Source: Erythroxylum novogranatense
Lineage: Eukaryota; Streptophyta; Magnoliopsida; Malpighiales; Erythroxylaceae
Assembly: GCA_029891385.1 (NCBI GenBank)
Contig: CM057228.1
Span: forward strand, 31,683,023-31,747,022
DNA: 64,000 bases
Reading direction: 5' to 3'
The position numbers and the translations under genes were made by a program. The notes below the pieces were generated by a model that was given only the letters and a program-made list of their open reading frames with translations, was not told the origin of the DNA and did no database searches. This document shows, one piece after another, positions 1 to 10,140 of the stretch; position 1 is the stretch's first letter; each line of letters begins with the position of its first letter.

Positions 1-484
1 TATGTGATACATGAATTGGGAGAACCATCGATGATGGTTTCTCATTGAGTTCGCAAACTTATCCAAAATTGCAATCTATTTTTCAGGCTTAAGTGTAGAC
101 AGATAGCTCCCTCGGAATTTGTAGAGCCGTGTCTCGTGGATTAGCGAGAGAGGCAATGGCTCAAAGGTCGGTCAGCTGGGCTTTCTTTTGGAGACTTATA
201 GTTAGATCTGTTCTTTGTACATTACTGTATGGTACGTAGTGTACGATGTTTTGGAATATGAGCAGACTGAAAATACTGACAGTTTGTAAATTTCTGAATT
301 TTGAGTGAATGAAATGAAATCCAGTTTGGTTTTAAAAAGTTGTCAATTTCTTCATACTGCTTTATGATTGTGATGCCATGAGGAGTTTAGTGGTAGTTGT
401 CAGTAGTAGTCTCTTATCGTAAGATATGTATCGGAATGACCTACGGGCGTTCCGGTGGGTACTCTATGGTAAGGGGGCGTTACA
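1..484 (+). repeat. Gypsy-1 5' LTR, 3' portion
   Basis: This stretch matches 14320-14797 with only scattered differences, so the two are the ends of the 5' and 3' LTRs. It ends GTTACA just before a tRNA primer site. It includes the conserved fold at 14-70 and the block GGTCGGTCAGCTGGG, also present in the gypsy-2 LTR. The LTR start lies before the window. Confidence 0.93.
14..70 (+). ncRNA. Candidate structured RNA motif in the gypsy-1 5' LTR
   Basis: ACCATC/GATGGT can form a hairpin with a GAT loop, followed by TGAGTT-CGCA-AACTTA, a second hairpin with one G-U pair. Flanking AATTGGG and CCAAAATT can pair imperfectly to close both. The same arrangement recurs in the gypsy-2 and RLG-4 LTRs and in the other gypsy-1 LTR. 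Transcription of this part is inferred from its position before the primer site. Confidence 0.5.
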
Positions 485-489
485 TTAGG

Positions 490-501
490 TGGTATCAGAG
501 C
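490..501 (+). other. Primer binding site, initiator Met-tRNA (gypsy-1)
   Basis: TGGTATCAGAGC begins 5 nt after the LTR end. It is the standard complement of the 3' end of plant initiator Met-tRNA used to prime minus-strand DNA synthesis. Confidence 0.93.
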
Positions 502-576
502 ATGGTTTGACATCTTTTGGGAATAGTAACAATGTAGGTATAAATTTGACGGAACTGTTGAAACTGATCAGAATTC

Positions 577-1690
577 TTGTTTTGTTCTAGGTCTTCTGCA
601 TTAGGTGATCAGGTTGAGCAACCAGCTGACCAGGGATCAGTGGGAGCAAGTAGAGAGTCTTCTATGCCTCGTACTGAGGAATTGCCTCCTCGAGTTCCCA
701 TGAGACGGGAGAGGAGGTATGATTTCTTTGCCTGGCGTGGGTCCGATTTTTGTGATCTGAGACCCCATCGAGGCCGAGGGTGGTGGAGAGGACGGAGAGA
801 GTCTTGATCAGATGGATCTGCGAACTGATGAGAGGTTCGATTATCTGGTGTCTCTGCTGCGAGGCCCGAAGATACAAGTGGTGGAAGACTGTGCCAGGCA
901 GTACCACCAGGCCTTGCTTACTGTCATGGGCTGATTTTTTGAGGGCCTTCAGGGACAACTACATGCCCAAGGACTATTTTGACATGAAGATGCAGGAGTT
1001 TCTAGAGCTGAAGCAAGGTAGGATGTCGGTGATAGAGTATGAGATGAGGTTCAATGAGCTGATGGACTATGCCACTGTCATGATCTCGACTGAGGCTGAT
1101 AAGTGCCGGAGGTTCGAGAACGGCCTCAATCTAGAGATTCGTACCATGTTAGCTCGGTCTGACATAGGTACCTTTATTGAGTTGAGAGCTGCTACTGTGA
1201 GAGTGGAGCAGCTGTTGAGGCAGCGACTGGCTGAGATTAGGTCCCGGGGTAAACGACCAAGTGACAGTCAGGGCAGCTCCGACAGGAGCTTTAGTAAGCG
1301 CCAGGGTAGGACTTTCAGGTCTTCGGGAGGTTCGAGACAATCTGTTTATGGGCAGAGGGGGAGATTCGGACAGACTGGTAGTAGTAGTGGCAGAGGTTCA
1401 GGGCAGATCCCTCCAGTGTGCCCGCATTGTGAGAGGAGACACAGTGGGGAGTGTTGGTGGCTTACTGGAGCCTGCTTGAGATGCGACTCGACGGAGCACG
1501 GGTTGGGATTGCCCACTACACTGGAGTTCATCTGCTTGGTAGTGGGCCAGTGGGAGTTCCACTTGTCTGCAAGCAGAGTAGGGCCGGTGGATCCGGATCT
1601 GGACAGAGAGGCCGGGGTCGATGCCGTGGTAGAGCTGAGGGATCCTTTGTGAGGATCGAGGTGGGCACCACCACAGTCCCGAGCAAGTCT
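577..1690 (+). pseudogene. Gypsy-1 gag remnant
   Basis: Gag packages the element RNA into cytoplasmic particles. The longest open piece (780-1652) contains the retrotransposon gag core, with WADFLRAFRDNYMP, a MKMQEFLELKQGRMSV segment and RRFENGL. A basic, serine- and glycine-rich tail and a zinc-knuckle region follow. The first half, CPHCERRHSGEC, is present. In the second, CLRCDSTEHG, the frame is lost before the last cysteine. The natural N-terminus (near 664, MPRTEELPPRVP) is in another frame, so at least one frameshift precedes the core. After about 1500 the frame drifts again. Length and motif order match chromovirus-type gag. Non-functional. Confidence 0.85.
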
Positions 1691-1734
1691 ATGCCATGAC
1701 GAGATAGGAGGCCCAGGATTCCCCTGATGTTGTA

Positions 1735-2075
1735 GCTGGTATACTTCTCATTTATGATATTAAGGCGTTTGCTTTGCTGGATCCTGGATCCACACATTCT
1801 TTTATTGCACCTCATATGGCATGTAGATTGCATGGGGATAGGGAGATGTTCTTGTATGGGCTAGAGGTGAGTACACCTCTAGGTAGTACTCTCGCATTGG
1901 GAGAGGTCTGCGAGGATGCTCGATCCAGATTGATCAGCGATGTTGAGGCGCGACCTTATAGTGTTGCCTCCGAAAGAGATTGATGTGATTACGGGGATGG
2001 ATCGCTTCGCCTACTGTGGCTATCATGGACTGCTACACCAAGGAGGTTGTATTAGAGTCTCTAGTCGACTAGAGC
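1735..2075 (+). pseudogene. Gypsy-1 protease remnant
   Basis: The retroviral-type aspartic protease cuts the Gag-Pol polyprotein. The active-site region reads LLDPGSTHSFIAPH (D-P-G in place of the commoner D-T/S-G, as in gypsy-2 and gypsy-3 here). A flap-like strand and a damaged version of the conserved ILGMD end segment near 1990 (ITGMD) follow. Frame changes at about 1910 and 1980 break it. Confidence 0.8.
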
Positions 2076-2606
2076 GGTGTTCGAGGAGTTAGCGAGCGGT
2101 GCCGCTCGGATGATCTCTTTTCTTAGTGCCTGGCCCGATGCGGGAGGTTGTGAGACCTATCTGCTCATGTGGTTGACACGAGTTGTCGAAAAAAGGCTTG
2201 AGGATATTCCGTGGTTAGGGAATTTCGGATGTGTTTCTGATGAGTTCTGGGTTTGCCGCGGATCGGAGACGAGTTCACCATTGACCTCGTTCAGTCTCGC
2301 TCCTATATCTATACCTCCATATAGGATGGCACCTGTGGGCCAGAGGGAGTGAAGGCTCGATTCACGGGAGTTCTTTGGAGAAGGGTTTTATCGGGCCTAG
2401 TGTTTCACCATGGAGAGCTCCAGTATTATTTGTGAAGAAAAAGGATGGGACTTTGAGACTGTGCATAGATTACAGGCAGTTGAATCGGGTGACAGTAAAG
2501 AATAAGTATCCACTGCCTAGGATCAATGACTTATTTGATCAGCTACAGGGAGCTCAGGTATTCACTAAACTGGATCTGAGGTCAGGGTACTATCAGCTGA
2601 TGATAG
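2076..2606 (+). pseudogene. Gypsy-1 reverse transcriptase, N-terminal part
   Basis: An N-terminal connector with PPYRMAPVG leads into the reverse transcriptase fingers and palm: [36 protein letters not shown] and [11 protein letters not shown]. The last contains the first catalytic aspartate (LDLRSGY). A stop at about 2352 precedes this segment. The reading stops at 2606, the start of copia-A, and resumes at 9915 after one copy of the 5-bp duplication is removed. Confidence 0.93.
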
Positions 2607-3355
2607 TGTTGGATCGCGTACGGTCCGAGTATTCACAATACGCTGCAGAAAAGACCATACAAAAACATCACGTATAATCGAAAACACGAAGGATTAACGA
2701 AAATACCTTATTTTCATGGGTGGATTGCTTCTTTTCAGATTTCAAGACACTGCAAATCGCTAATGCCCTCTATCGGTATCCACACGAGAATGCACGATCC
2801 GGGCTGCGGTTGTAGTGTGCTAGCACGTCCTGAAAACCTTTCTGAACGCCGCACGATCTTTCTCTTGGATGGCGGCTAGGGTTTCCTGACAATTGTGTCG
2901 TTAACCTAATGAGACCTAAGCTTCTCTATTTATAGAGAAACCCTAATCTCATTCAGGCCCTATTAAGTTTCGTCCCATTATATCATATATAATAAAAGCC
3001 CGACAACTTAATTCAATCTAGCCCAATAAATATATCTAAATATATTTATTCAATACCTAATAAATTAGGCCCAAGAGAATAAGCCCAGATCACATCACTC
3101 TTTGTGTGCGACCCTGTAGGCTCATTTGATGATCGACTAGGGACAGTTTAGAATAGTATTATAACACTTATGGTTTTACTATCAAATCACATACTTGATG
3201 ACATAAGTTTAATACCATTCATGGAATGTAAATCACATTACATAAATGAAATACGTGCATATATGAAACGGAATACCTCATAATATATTATTAACAAATC
3301 ATAATGTTAATACATGAATCACAAATGTTCATTGGCCTAAGGCACACTACTAACA
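2607..3355 (-). repeat. Copia-A 3' LTR (internally deleted)
   Basis: This 749 bp copy matches both ends of the 1407 bp right LTR. It lacks the segment corresponding to about 9017-9686. The junction near 3132 has a 3-bp microhomology (ATG), which suggests end-joining or replication slippage. An inverted TATA box (CTATAAATAG on the minus strand) lies at 2926-2935. Confidence 0.94.
2926..2935 (-). promoter_or_regulatory. TATA box of copia-A LTR (3' copy)
   Basis: CTATAAATAG on the minus strand fits the plant TATA consensus and lies inside the LTR, facing the element. The same site is preserved at 8814-8823. Confidence 0.6.
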
Positions 3356-3369
3356 ATCTCCCACTTGCA
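3356..3369 (-). other. Polypurine tract of copia-A
   Basis: On the minus strand, AAGTGGGAGAT directly precedes the 3' LTR. It is the expected primer for plus-strand DNA synthesis. Copia-B has the same tract at 31918. Confidence 0.8.
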
Positions 3370-3599
3370 CTAGGCCCATCGATCACCGATATCTAATACC
3401 CATAGACCTCGTATGACTCTCATGTTTAAGGCGTGGAAGAGGCTTAGTAAGTGGATCAACAATGTTGTCATCTGTGCCCTCTGCATATCTTCGCGTCTCC
3501 TCTTCTAATGATCTCTAATCAAATGGAAGCGTCGAGTATGTGTTTGGATCTATGATGAGAATTTGGTTCCTTAGCCTGTGCTATAGCCCCATTATTATC

Positions 3600-4896
3600 A
3601 CAATAAAGGTCTATAGGACTTGCAATGCTAGGAACAATTCCAAGCTCTATGATGAACTTCCTGATCCATACAGCTTCCTTAACCGCATCTGAGGCAGCAA
3701 TGTACTCGACTTGGTTATAGAATCGACAATGATGTCTTGCTTTGAACTTTTCCAGCTCACTGCACCTCCATTCAAACAGAACACAAAACCTGATTGCGAT
3801 CTAAAATCATCTATGTCAGACTGAAAACCAGCATCAGTGTAACCATTTACAACTAGCTCTCCTTCAAGTCCTCCATAGACTAAGAACATATCCTTAGTTC
3901 TTCTCAAGTACCTAAGGATGTTCTTAACTGCTATCCAGTGACTCTCACCATAATTAGATTGGTATCTACTTGTTATGCTCAAAGCATATGAGACATCTGG
4001 TCGAGTACATAACATGGCATACATGATAGATCCAATTGTAGATGCATATGGAATCTTACTCATGCGCTCAAGCTCTTTACCTGAAGTAGGACAATCCTTC
4101 TTAGAAAACTTGATTCCATGTGACATAGGCAAGAATCCTCTCTTGGAATCTTGCATACTGAACCTTTTCAGTATCTTATCTATGTATGTACCCTGACTTA
4201 GACCTATAAGCTTTCTTGATCTATCTCTATAGATCTTAATGCCTAAAATATAGGCAGCCTCACCTAAGTCTTTCATTGAGAAACGTTTCCTTAATCAAAT
4301 CTTGACACTCTGTAAGGTCGGAATATCGTTTCCAATGAGTAATATGTCATCAACATATAAAGCTAAAAAGACAACAACACTCCCACTAACCTTTTTGTAA
4401 ACACAAGGTTCATCTTCATTCTTGATGAATCCAAACTCTTTGACAACTTCATCAAAACGAAGATTCCAGCTTCTTAATGCTTGCTTCAATCCATAAATGG
4501 ATCTTTGAAGCTTGCACACCTTTCCCGAATTCTTAGGATGGACAAAACCCTCAGGCTGTATCATATATACATCCTCAAGTAAGTTTCCATTAAGGAAAGC
4601 CATTTTGACATCCATTTGTCATATCTCATAATCATAGTATGCAGCTATGGCAATAAGAATTCTAATGGATTTGATCATGACCACTGGAGAAAATGTCTCA
4701 TCATAATCAATTCCATTAACTTGTCGATAACCTTTAGCAACAAGTCTTGCTTTATAAGTGTGCACATTTCCATCCATGTCAAGTTTCTTTTTGAAAACCC
4801 ATTTGCATCCAATGGTCTTCAAGCCATCAGATGGATCAATCAAAGTCCAAACTTGATTGTCATACATGGATTGCATCTACGCTTTCATGGCCTCTA
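3600..4896 (-). pseudogene. Copia-A reverse transcriptase and RNase H
   Basis: The RT domain begins near 4890 with QVWTLIDPSDGLK and GCKWVFKKK. It continues with KARLVAKGYRQ, QMDVKMAFLNGNL and the catalytic ALYVDDILLIGND. RNase H-like sequence follows (KIPYASTIGSIMYAMLCTRPD, then GYTDAGFQSD, then WKSSKQ). Defects are a stop just before QMDVK (TGA where relatives have TGG), a stop at about 4877 (TAG) with a frame change next to it, and a frame change near 4280. The YVDD box is intact. Motifs resemble the Tork-type copia lineage. Confidence 0.93.
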
Positions 4897-4901
4897 ACCA
4901 T

Positions 4902-5850
4902 TTAGCGATTCGGACTTTCCATAGCTTCTTGATAGGTTGTGGGCTCATTATGATCGATGAGCATCACATTATCATCATCGATAACGAAATCCATATCTCT
5001 CGGGCTCATGAAGAATCTATCGGATCTCGTAGGCCTTGTGTTGTTGAAGGCGCTCATCAACGACTTGTGAGCTCGCTCAATCTCCTTTTCGGGCTCAATG
5101 TCATTTTGTGAAACTTGAATTTCTTCGAATTGTACTTTACTCCCACTGTTTCCTTTGGAAACAAATTCCTTCTCTAAGAAGAAACCATTTCGAGCAACAA
5201 ACACTTTGTTCTCTGATGGGATGTAAAAGTAATATCCTTTATTTTCCTTAGGATATCCCATAAAATAACATTTTTCAGATTTAGGTGCCAATTTGTCAGC
5301 AATTGGACGCTTCACATAAGCCTCACAACCCCAAATCTTTAGAAAAGATAAATTGGGACGCTTCCCATCCATATCTCATAAGGTGTCTTTTCTGACCTTT
5401 GAAGGAATACGGTTCAATATGAATGTTGCGGTTTCTAAAGCATAGCCCCAGAAGTATTTTGGAAGATCAGTTTGACTCATCATTGATCGAACCATATCTA
5501 ATAGAGTTCGATTTCTCCTTTCAGAAACACCATTCCATTGAGGTGTTCCTGGAGGAGTCAATTGTGAAACGATTCCACAATCCTTAAGATAATCATCAAA
5601 CTCTTGGCTTAAATATTCACCTCCTCGATCAGATCAAAGGATTTTAATATTCTTGCCAAGCTGATTTTGTACTTCATGCTTATACTCTTTGAACTTTTCA
5701 AAAGATTCAGATTTGTGCTTCATTAAATAGACATACCCATATCTACTGAAGTCATTTGTAAAAGTAATGAAATACAAATAACCTCCTCTCACTGATGTGC
5801 TAAAAGGACCGCATATATCGGTATGTATAAGGCCTAATAGCTCATTAGCC
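4902..5850 (-). pseudogene. Copia-A integrase
   Basis: Integrase joins the DNA copy to the host genome. SDRGGEYLSQEF (second catalytic aspartate) is near 5600 and is preceded by an in-frame TGA where an Arg CGA is expected. Then come PPGTPQWNGVSERRNRTLLD (catalytic glutamate), YFWGYALETATFILNRIPSK and LSFLKIWGCEAYVK, all standard copia integrase segments. A stop at about 5376 separates the core from the C-terminal part, which continues to 4902 and leads into RT. Confidence 0.92.
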
Positions 5851-5859
5851 CTTTCCCCT

Positions 5860-6777
5860 TTACCTGTGAAAGGGGGCCTTTGTCATCTTACCTAGTAAAC
5901 AAGAATCACACGTGTCAAAAGATTCAAAAGAATCAATGTATCCATCTTGATGGAGTTTTGAAATGCGTTTTTCATTTACGTGGCCTAAGCGACAATGCCA
6001 GAGATAGGTTGGGTTCAAATCGTTAGATTTAAACTTCTTGGTATTTATGTTATAGATGGGCTCATTTGTAACAAACTCAGTGTCTAGAGTATAAATGCCA
6101 TTTAATTGACACGCAATGCCATATAAAATGTCATTCTTATAAATGGAAATACTTCTATTCTCAATAGAAAATTTAAATCCATCATTCTCTAAACAAGCAA
6201 AAGAAATAATGTTCCTACTCATAGTAGGTACATAATAACAATTCTTGAATTCCAAAATGAGTCCAGTAGGCAAAATAAGATCATAAGTCCCCACGGATAA
6301 AGCAACAACTCTTGCTCCATTTCCCACGCGCAGGTCGATCTCACCAGACATCAATCTTCTAGTCCTTCTTAGACTTTGCACATTAGTAAAAATGTGAGTT
6401 GCAGTTTCGGTATCTAATACCCAAGATGCAGAAGGAGTAAAATTGATTTCTATAACAAACATACCTGAAGAAATAGTCGCACTATTCTTCTTCTCTTTCA
6501 GCTCTTCCAAATAGAGTTTGCAGTTCCTTTTCCAATGACCAGGTTCATTGTAATGGAAGCAAACTCCCTCCTTGGGTGCCTTAGTATTAGCTTTGGGCTT
6601 GGGCTTGGACTTAGGTACTTTACCTTTGTCCTTTGTTGTGCCCTTCTTCTTGAAAGCCTTTCTTTCTTGCTTGAGAACAATTCTCGAGTTCCTATACCAA
6701 TCTAGGAAATTTGTTCCATTAAACTTTTCTTTCTCTAGGATAGATCGCATAGAAAGGTTTGTGGATGGAGTAGCCAT
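5860..6777 (-). pseudogene. Copia-A gag, protease and pre-integrase domain with internal gag deletion
   Basis: One open stretch of 305 residues starts MATPSTNLSMRSILEKEKF, a normal copia Gag N-terminus. It jumps from RIVLKQERK directly to a Lys-rich linker and the zinc knuckle CFHYNEPGHWKRNC, so most of the Gag core (very roughly 150-200 residues) is missing. The protease active site reads WVLDTETATHI where relatives have D-S/T-G. The pre-integrase zinc region LWHCRLGH...CDSCLLGKM is intact at the end. The in-frame deletion and altered active site mean it is not functional. The start is the first Met in frame and matches the family. Confidence 0.9.
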
Positions 6778-8502
6778 AATCTACAAAAAATTATGCAATA
6801 AGGGTCAACATTCTTATTATTATGAGGTATTAGCTCCCACTCAAATAACCCTCAATTGAAAAATGGGAGAAACAAGATCCATATTTCACTAAGTCCTAAG
6901 AAAGCTTTGGCTTAACACTCAAAACTTAGTTATTTAGGTAGAAAACTCTTTTCAATTACATCACATGTAAATCTTGATGGGCTTATGTTAAAATACATCT
7001 TATGTACTGCATGTATGTAAAAACCCAATCTTATGCCCTAAGCCCAAAACTATTTTGATAGCTTAGTTAAGTTTAACCATACTTTACCTATGAATAGCAC
7101 CATTATTCAAATGTCTTCCCTAGATAATCCCCACATGCCTTGCTTTGGCAAAAACCCACATAAGGATGAGCTAGAGCTAAACATTGACAAAGATTTTTGG
7201 AAGGCATATAAACTTAAAATTACGATGAGGGTCGTTCTTAGAAGGTTATTAATCCTTATAAAGAATTATGGAAGATTACAAAACGCTTGTTATAACCTTG
7301 GCTTGATTGTAATTGTTGATTTGAAAAATTTTAACTTAATAATTCAACTCTTGAAAAATTAAATTAAATTTTAAAAATCCTTTCCTAATAAATAATCCTT
7401 TGAAAACAATTTTCAAATTTAATAAAACACCTTTTGTTTTATTAGGAGTATTTATTAATTTAATCTCTATTAAATCAATAAAGACAAGTTGGGTTTAAAA
7501 CAATTTTAAAACCATATAATAAAAATAAAAATAAAAATGGAAGGGGTAGCGTCATGCGTGTGCATGCATGATCCAAATATTGCATGCGTGGGCGTGTCAC
7601 GCTCGGGAAGACGCAGCGCGTGGGGACCGCGCCGTCGTCTTCCCCAAGCTTCTTCCTCTCTCACGATTTCTCTCTCCTTCTTCTGGATTTTCTTCCACTT
7701 TCTCCGTTTTCATCTCCAATCCTTCCACGTTTCCACGACCCATCAACCTGACCACTTTCCCACACGATCCTCGCATGCCGGGTCTCCAAGAAGAAAACGT
7801 GAAGTTTCATTCTTCAAGAAATGGTGGCGTCACGGAGACGCCATCGTCGGTGGTGTCGGCGCCCATCTATGGCGTCGCGCACGTGGTCGTCACCGATGGG
7901 TGTTACTCTCCCATCGATTTTCCAGAAACTATGGCAACCCATAAGAGAGACCAACGCAAGGGAAGAAAAACGCAAATCCAAGAAAGAGGGAGAAACGAAA
8001 TAACGCAAATAGCAGATACAGGGATGTATACGAACAATCTGGAAACAATTTTCAAAAACTTAAGCATGTGATTCAATAAAAAACGCAAGCACTTACAGCA
8101 GCCAAAAATCGTAAATTAGGGTTAAGAAAAATTTGGGGATTTCAAACCTAAAAGGCAACGAACGTAAAGAGTTAATAAAACCCTAAACACATAGCATGGT
8201 CATCGCATAACCACAGATGAAAAAGCCAGAATCGCCATAATGCATGTATCGTATAATAATGATTTCAAAAACCACTTAGCACCGTATATGCGTTAGAAGA
8301 CAAGCCCAGATCATGCATCAACGATTAACACAAATCAGATTGGAAACAATTTCCAGCTTCGGGAAACTATTTCCAGAACACGATAGAAATTAAAGCAGAA
8401 ACCTTTTCTACAGTATAGTGCGTTTCCGAAGCATCAAAACAAATCAACAATAGAATCAAGCCTCTAATCCAAGATTAACGATTAAACTGGCTCGATACCC
8501 TT
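6778..8502 (-). other. Copia-A untranslated leader with a GC-rich island
   Basis: About 1.7 kb between the primer site and the Gag start, AT-rich except for 7545-7905. That island is GC-rich with inverted motifs such as GGCGTC/GACGCC and GCATGC. Short open frames on both strands here show no recognisable domain. Leaders of this size also occur in copia-B (about 2 kb). Confidence 0.7.
8487..8500 (-). other. Primer binding site of copia-A, altered
   Basis: On the minus strand GGGTATCGAGCCAG follows the LTR end. It matches the initiator Met-tRNA site TGGTATCAGAGCCAG except for one missing base and the first base. Confidence 0.75.
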
Positions 8503-9909
8503 TGTTGGATCGCGTCGGTCAGAGTATTCACAATCTGTTGCGGAAAAGACCATACAAAACATCACGTATAATCAAAACACGAAGGATTAACGAAAATACC
8601 TTATTTTAGTGGGTGGATTGCTTCTTTTGGTTTCAAGACACCGAAAATCGCTAATGCCCTCTACGGTATCCACACGAGCATGCACGATCCGGTCTGCGGT
8701 ACGTAGTGTGCTAGCACGTCTGAAATCCTTTCGAATGCCGCACATCTTTCTCTTGGATGGCGGCTAGGGTTTCTCGACAATTGTGTAGTTAACCTAATGA
8801 GACCTAAGCTTCTCTATTTATAGAGAAACCTAATCTCATTCAGGCCCTATTAAGTTTCGCCCATTATATCATATATAATAAAAGCCCGACAACTTAATTC
8901 ATTCTAACCCAATAAATATATCTAAATATATTTATTCAATACCTAATAAATTAGGTCGAAGAGAATAAACCGGATCACATCACTCTTTGTATGCGACCAC
9001 AGAGGCTCATTTGATGTTGACAATGGGCTTGATTACACTTGAGGCCCATAAGTCATAAGCGCCCTCTAGCAAGATATTATGACTACCCAAATCAAATGAG
9101 GATCGATAATCCGATTTAACTCAGAACTATGGTTATAAGCTCGATCCTTTTGTAACACGATATCAAGATTAATCATAAGGCATGGTACATGTCGACCTTT
9201 GATTAATCATAGTTTCTTGATCCTCGAGTTGGTGATTATAACAAATGACATTGATGACTCTTCATCAATTCATTTGAGCATGGCCATGCATTTCTTGATC
9301 ACACTTGTCAAGAGGCCCAAATGATATCTCTCTCACTTAAGAGAGGTACAAATTCCATCTATGTCATTCACATCCCTCCGCATGATTCATTTGATGTCCA
9401 ACATAAGGTATTTGTTATTCGGTTAAAATAACTTAGTCTAATATCAAAACACGAATTCCTCATGTAGGGAACCATGATGACTTCAGGTCAAAGGACTAAA
9501 GTCAAACCATATTGAGAATCACTAATGACATGAAACCATGTAGTATTCTCTTTTGGGTCGATCGATATATGTTCTCTAACATATATCTATGTTTATGATT
9601 TGATATCTCATATCCATGATCGATAAAAGCGTGATCATCAATCGAACACATACTAGCCTTAATTCATTATTGTTCCACCAATAATGATCGACTAAGGACG
9701 ATCTAGAATAGTATTATAACACTTATGGTTTCTTATCAAGTCACATACTTGATGACATAAGTTTAATACCATTCATGGAATGTAAATCACATTACATAAA
9801 TGAAATACGTGCATATATGAAACGGAATACCTCATAATATATTATTAACAAATCATAATGTTAATACATGAATCACAAATGTTCATTGGCCTAGGGCACA
9901 CTAATAACA
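8503..9909 (-). repeat. Copia-A 5' LTR
   Basis: 1407 bp, TGTTGG...ATAACA in plus orientation, abutting the duplication GATAG. It holds the TATA box at 8814-8823. This is the full-length LTR copy. The left copy carries the deletion. Confidence 0.94.
8814..8823 (-). promoter_or_regulatory. TATA box of copia-A 5' LTR
   Basis: CTATAAATAG on the minus strand, at the same LTR position as 2926-2935. As part of the 5' LTR this would be the promoter copy driving the element. Confidence 0.65.
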
Positions 9910-10140
9910 GATAGCAGAGGCTGATGTACCTAAGAGTGCATTTAGGAGTAGGTATGGACATTTCGAGTTTCTAGTGATGCCGTTTGGGTTGACTAATGCC
10001 CCGGCAGCCTTCATGGCCTTGATGAATAAGGTATTTCAGCCCTACCTGGATCAGTTTGTTATTGTATTCATTGATGACATCGAGGACCAGACAGGATCAT
10101 GCTGAACACTTGAGGATTATCTTACAGACTATGAGAGAGA
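9910..10140 (+). pseudogene. Gypsy-1 reverse transcriptase, C-terminal part
   Basis: The frame broken at 2606 resumes here: [38 protein letters not shown] and [10 protein letters not shown], which contains the catalytic F-I-D-D box. Directly after it about 15 bases (the usual LVYSR segment) are missing and the frame is lost. Joining the two parts across copia-A gives a continuous domain, which proves the insertion order. Confidence 0.93.

Larger units (their letters stand above)
2607..9909 (-). mobile_element. Copia-A: Ty1/copia LTR retrotransposon inserted in gypsy-1 RT
   Basis: A complete 7.3 kb insertion flanked by the duplication GATAG (2602-2606 and 9910-9914), with LTRs beginning TGTTGG and ending TAACA. 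Pol order on the minus strand is gag, protease, integrase, RT, RNase H, the Ty1/copia order. Protein motifs resemble copia-B, so the two are related families. Coding parts carry stops, a frameshift and an internal gag deletion, so it is dead. Its longer LTR (right) shows the original LTR length. The left LTR lost about 670 bp. Confidence 0.96.

Noticed and set aside
490..501. Part of a genomic tRNA gene
   Set aside because: Only the 12-base primer site is present. No cloverleaf can be built around it or around the other primer sites.
7568..8071. Open frame of 167 codons on the plus strand in the copia-A leader
   Set aside because: It is antisense to the element, overlaps other equally long frames, has no recognisable domain and owes its length to local GC richness.
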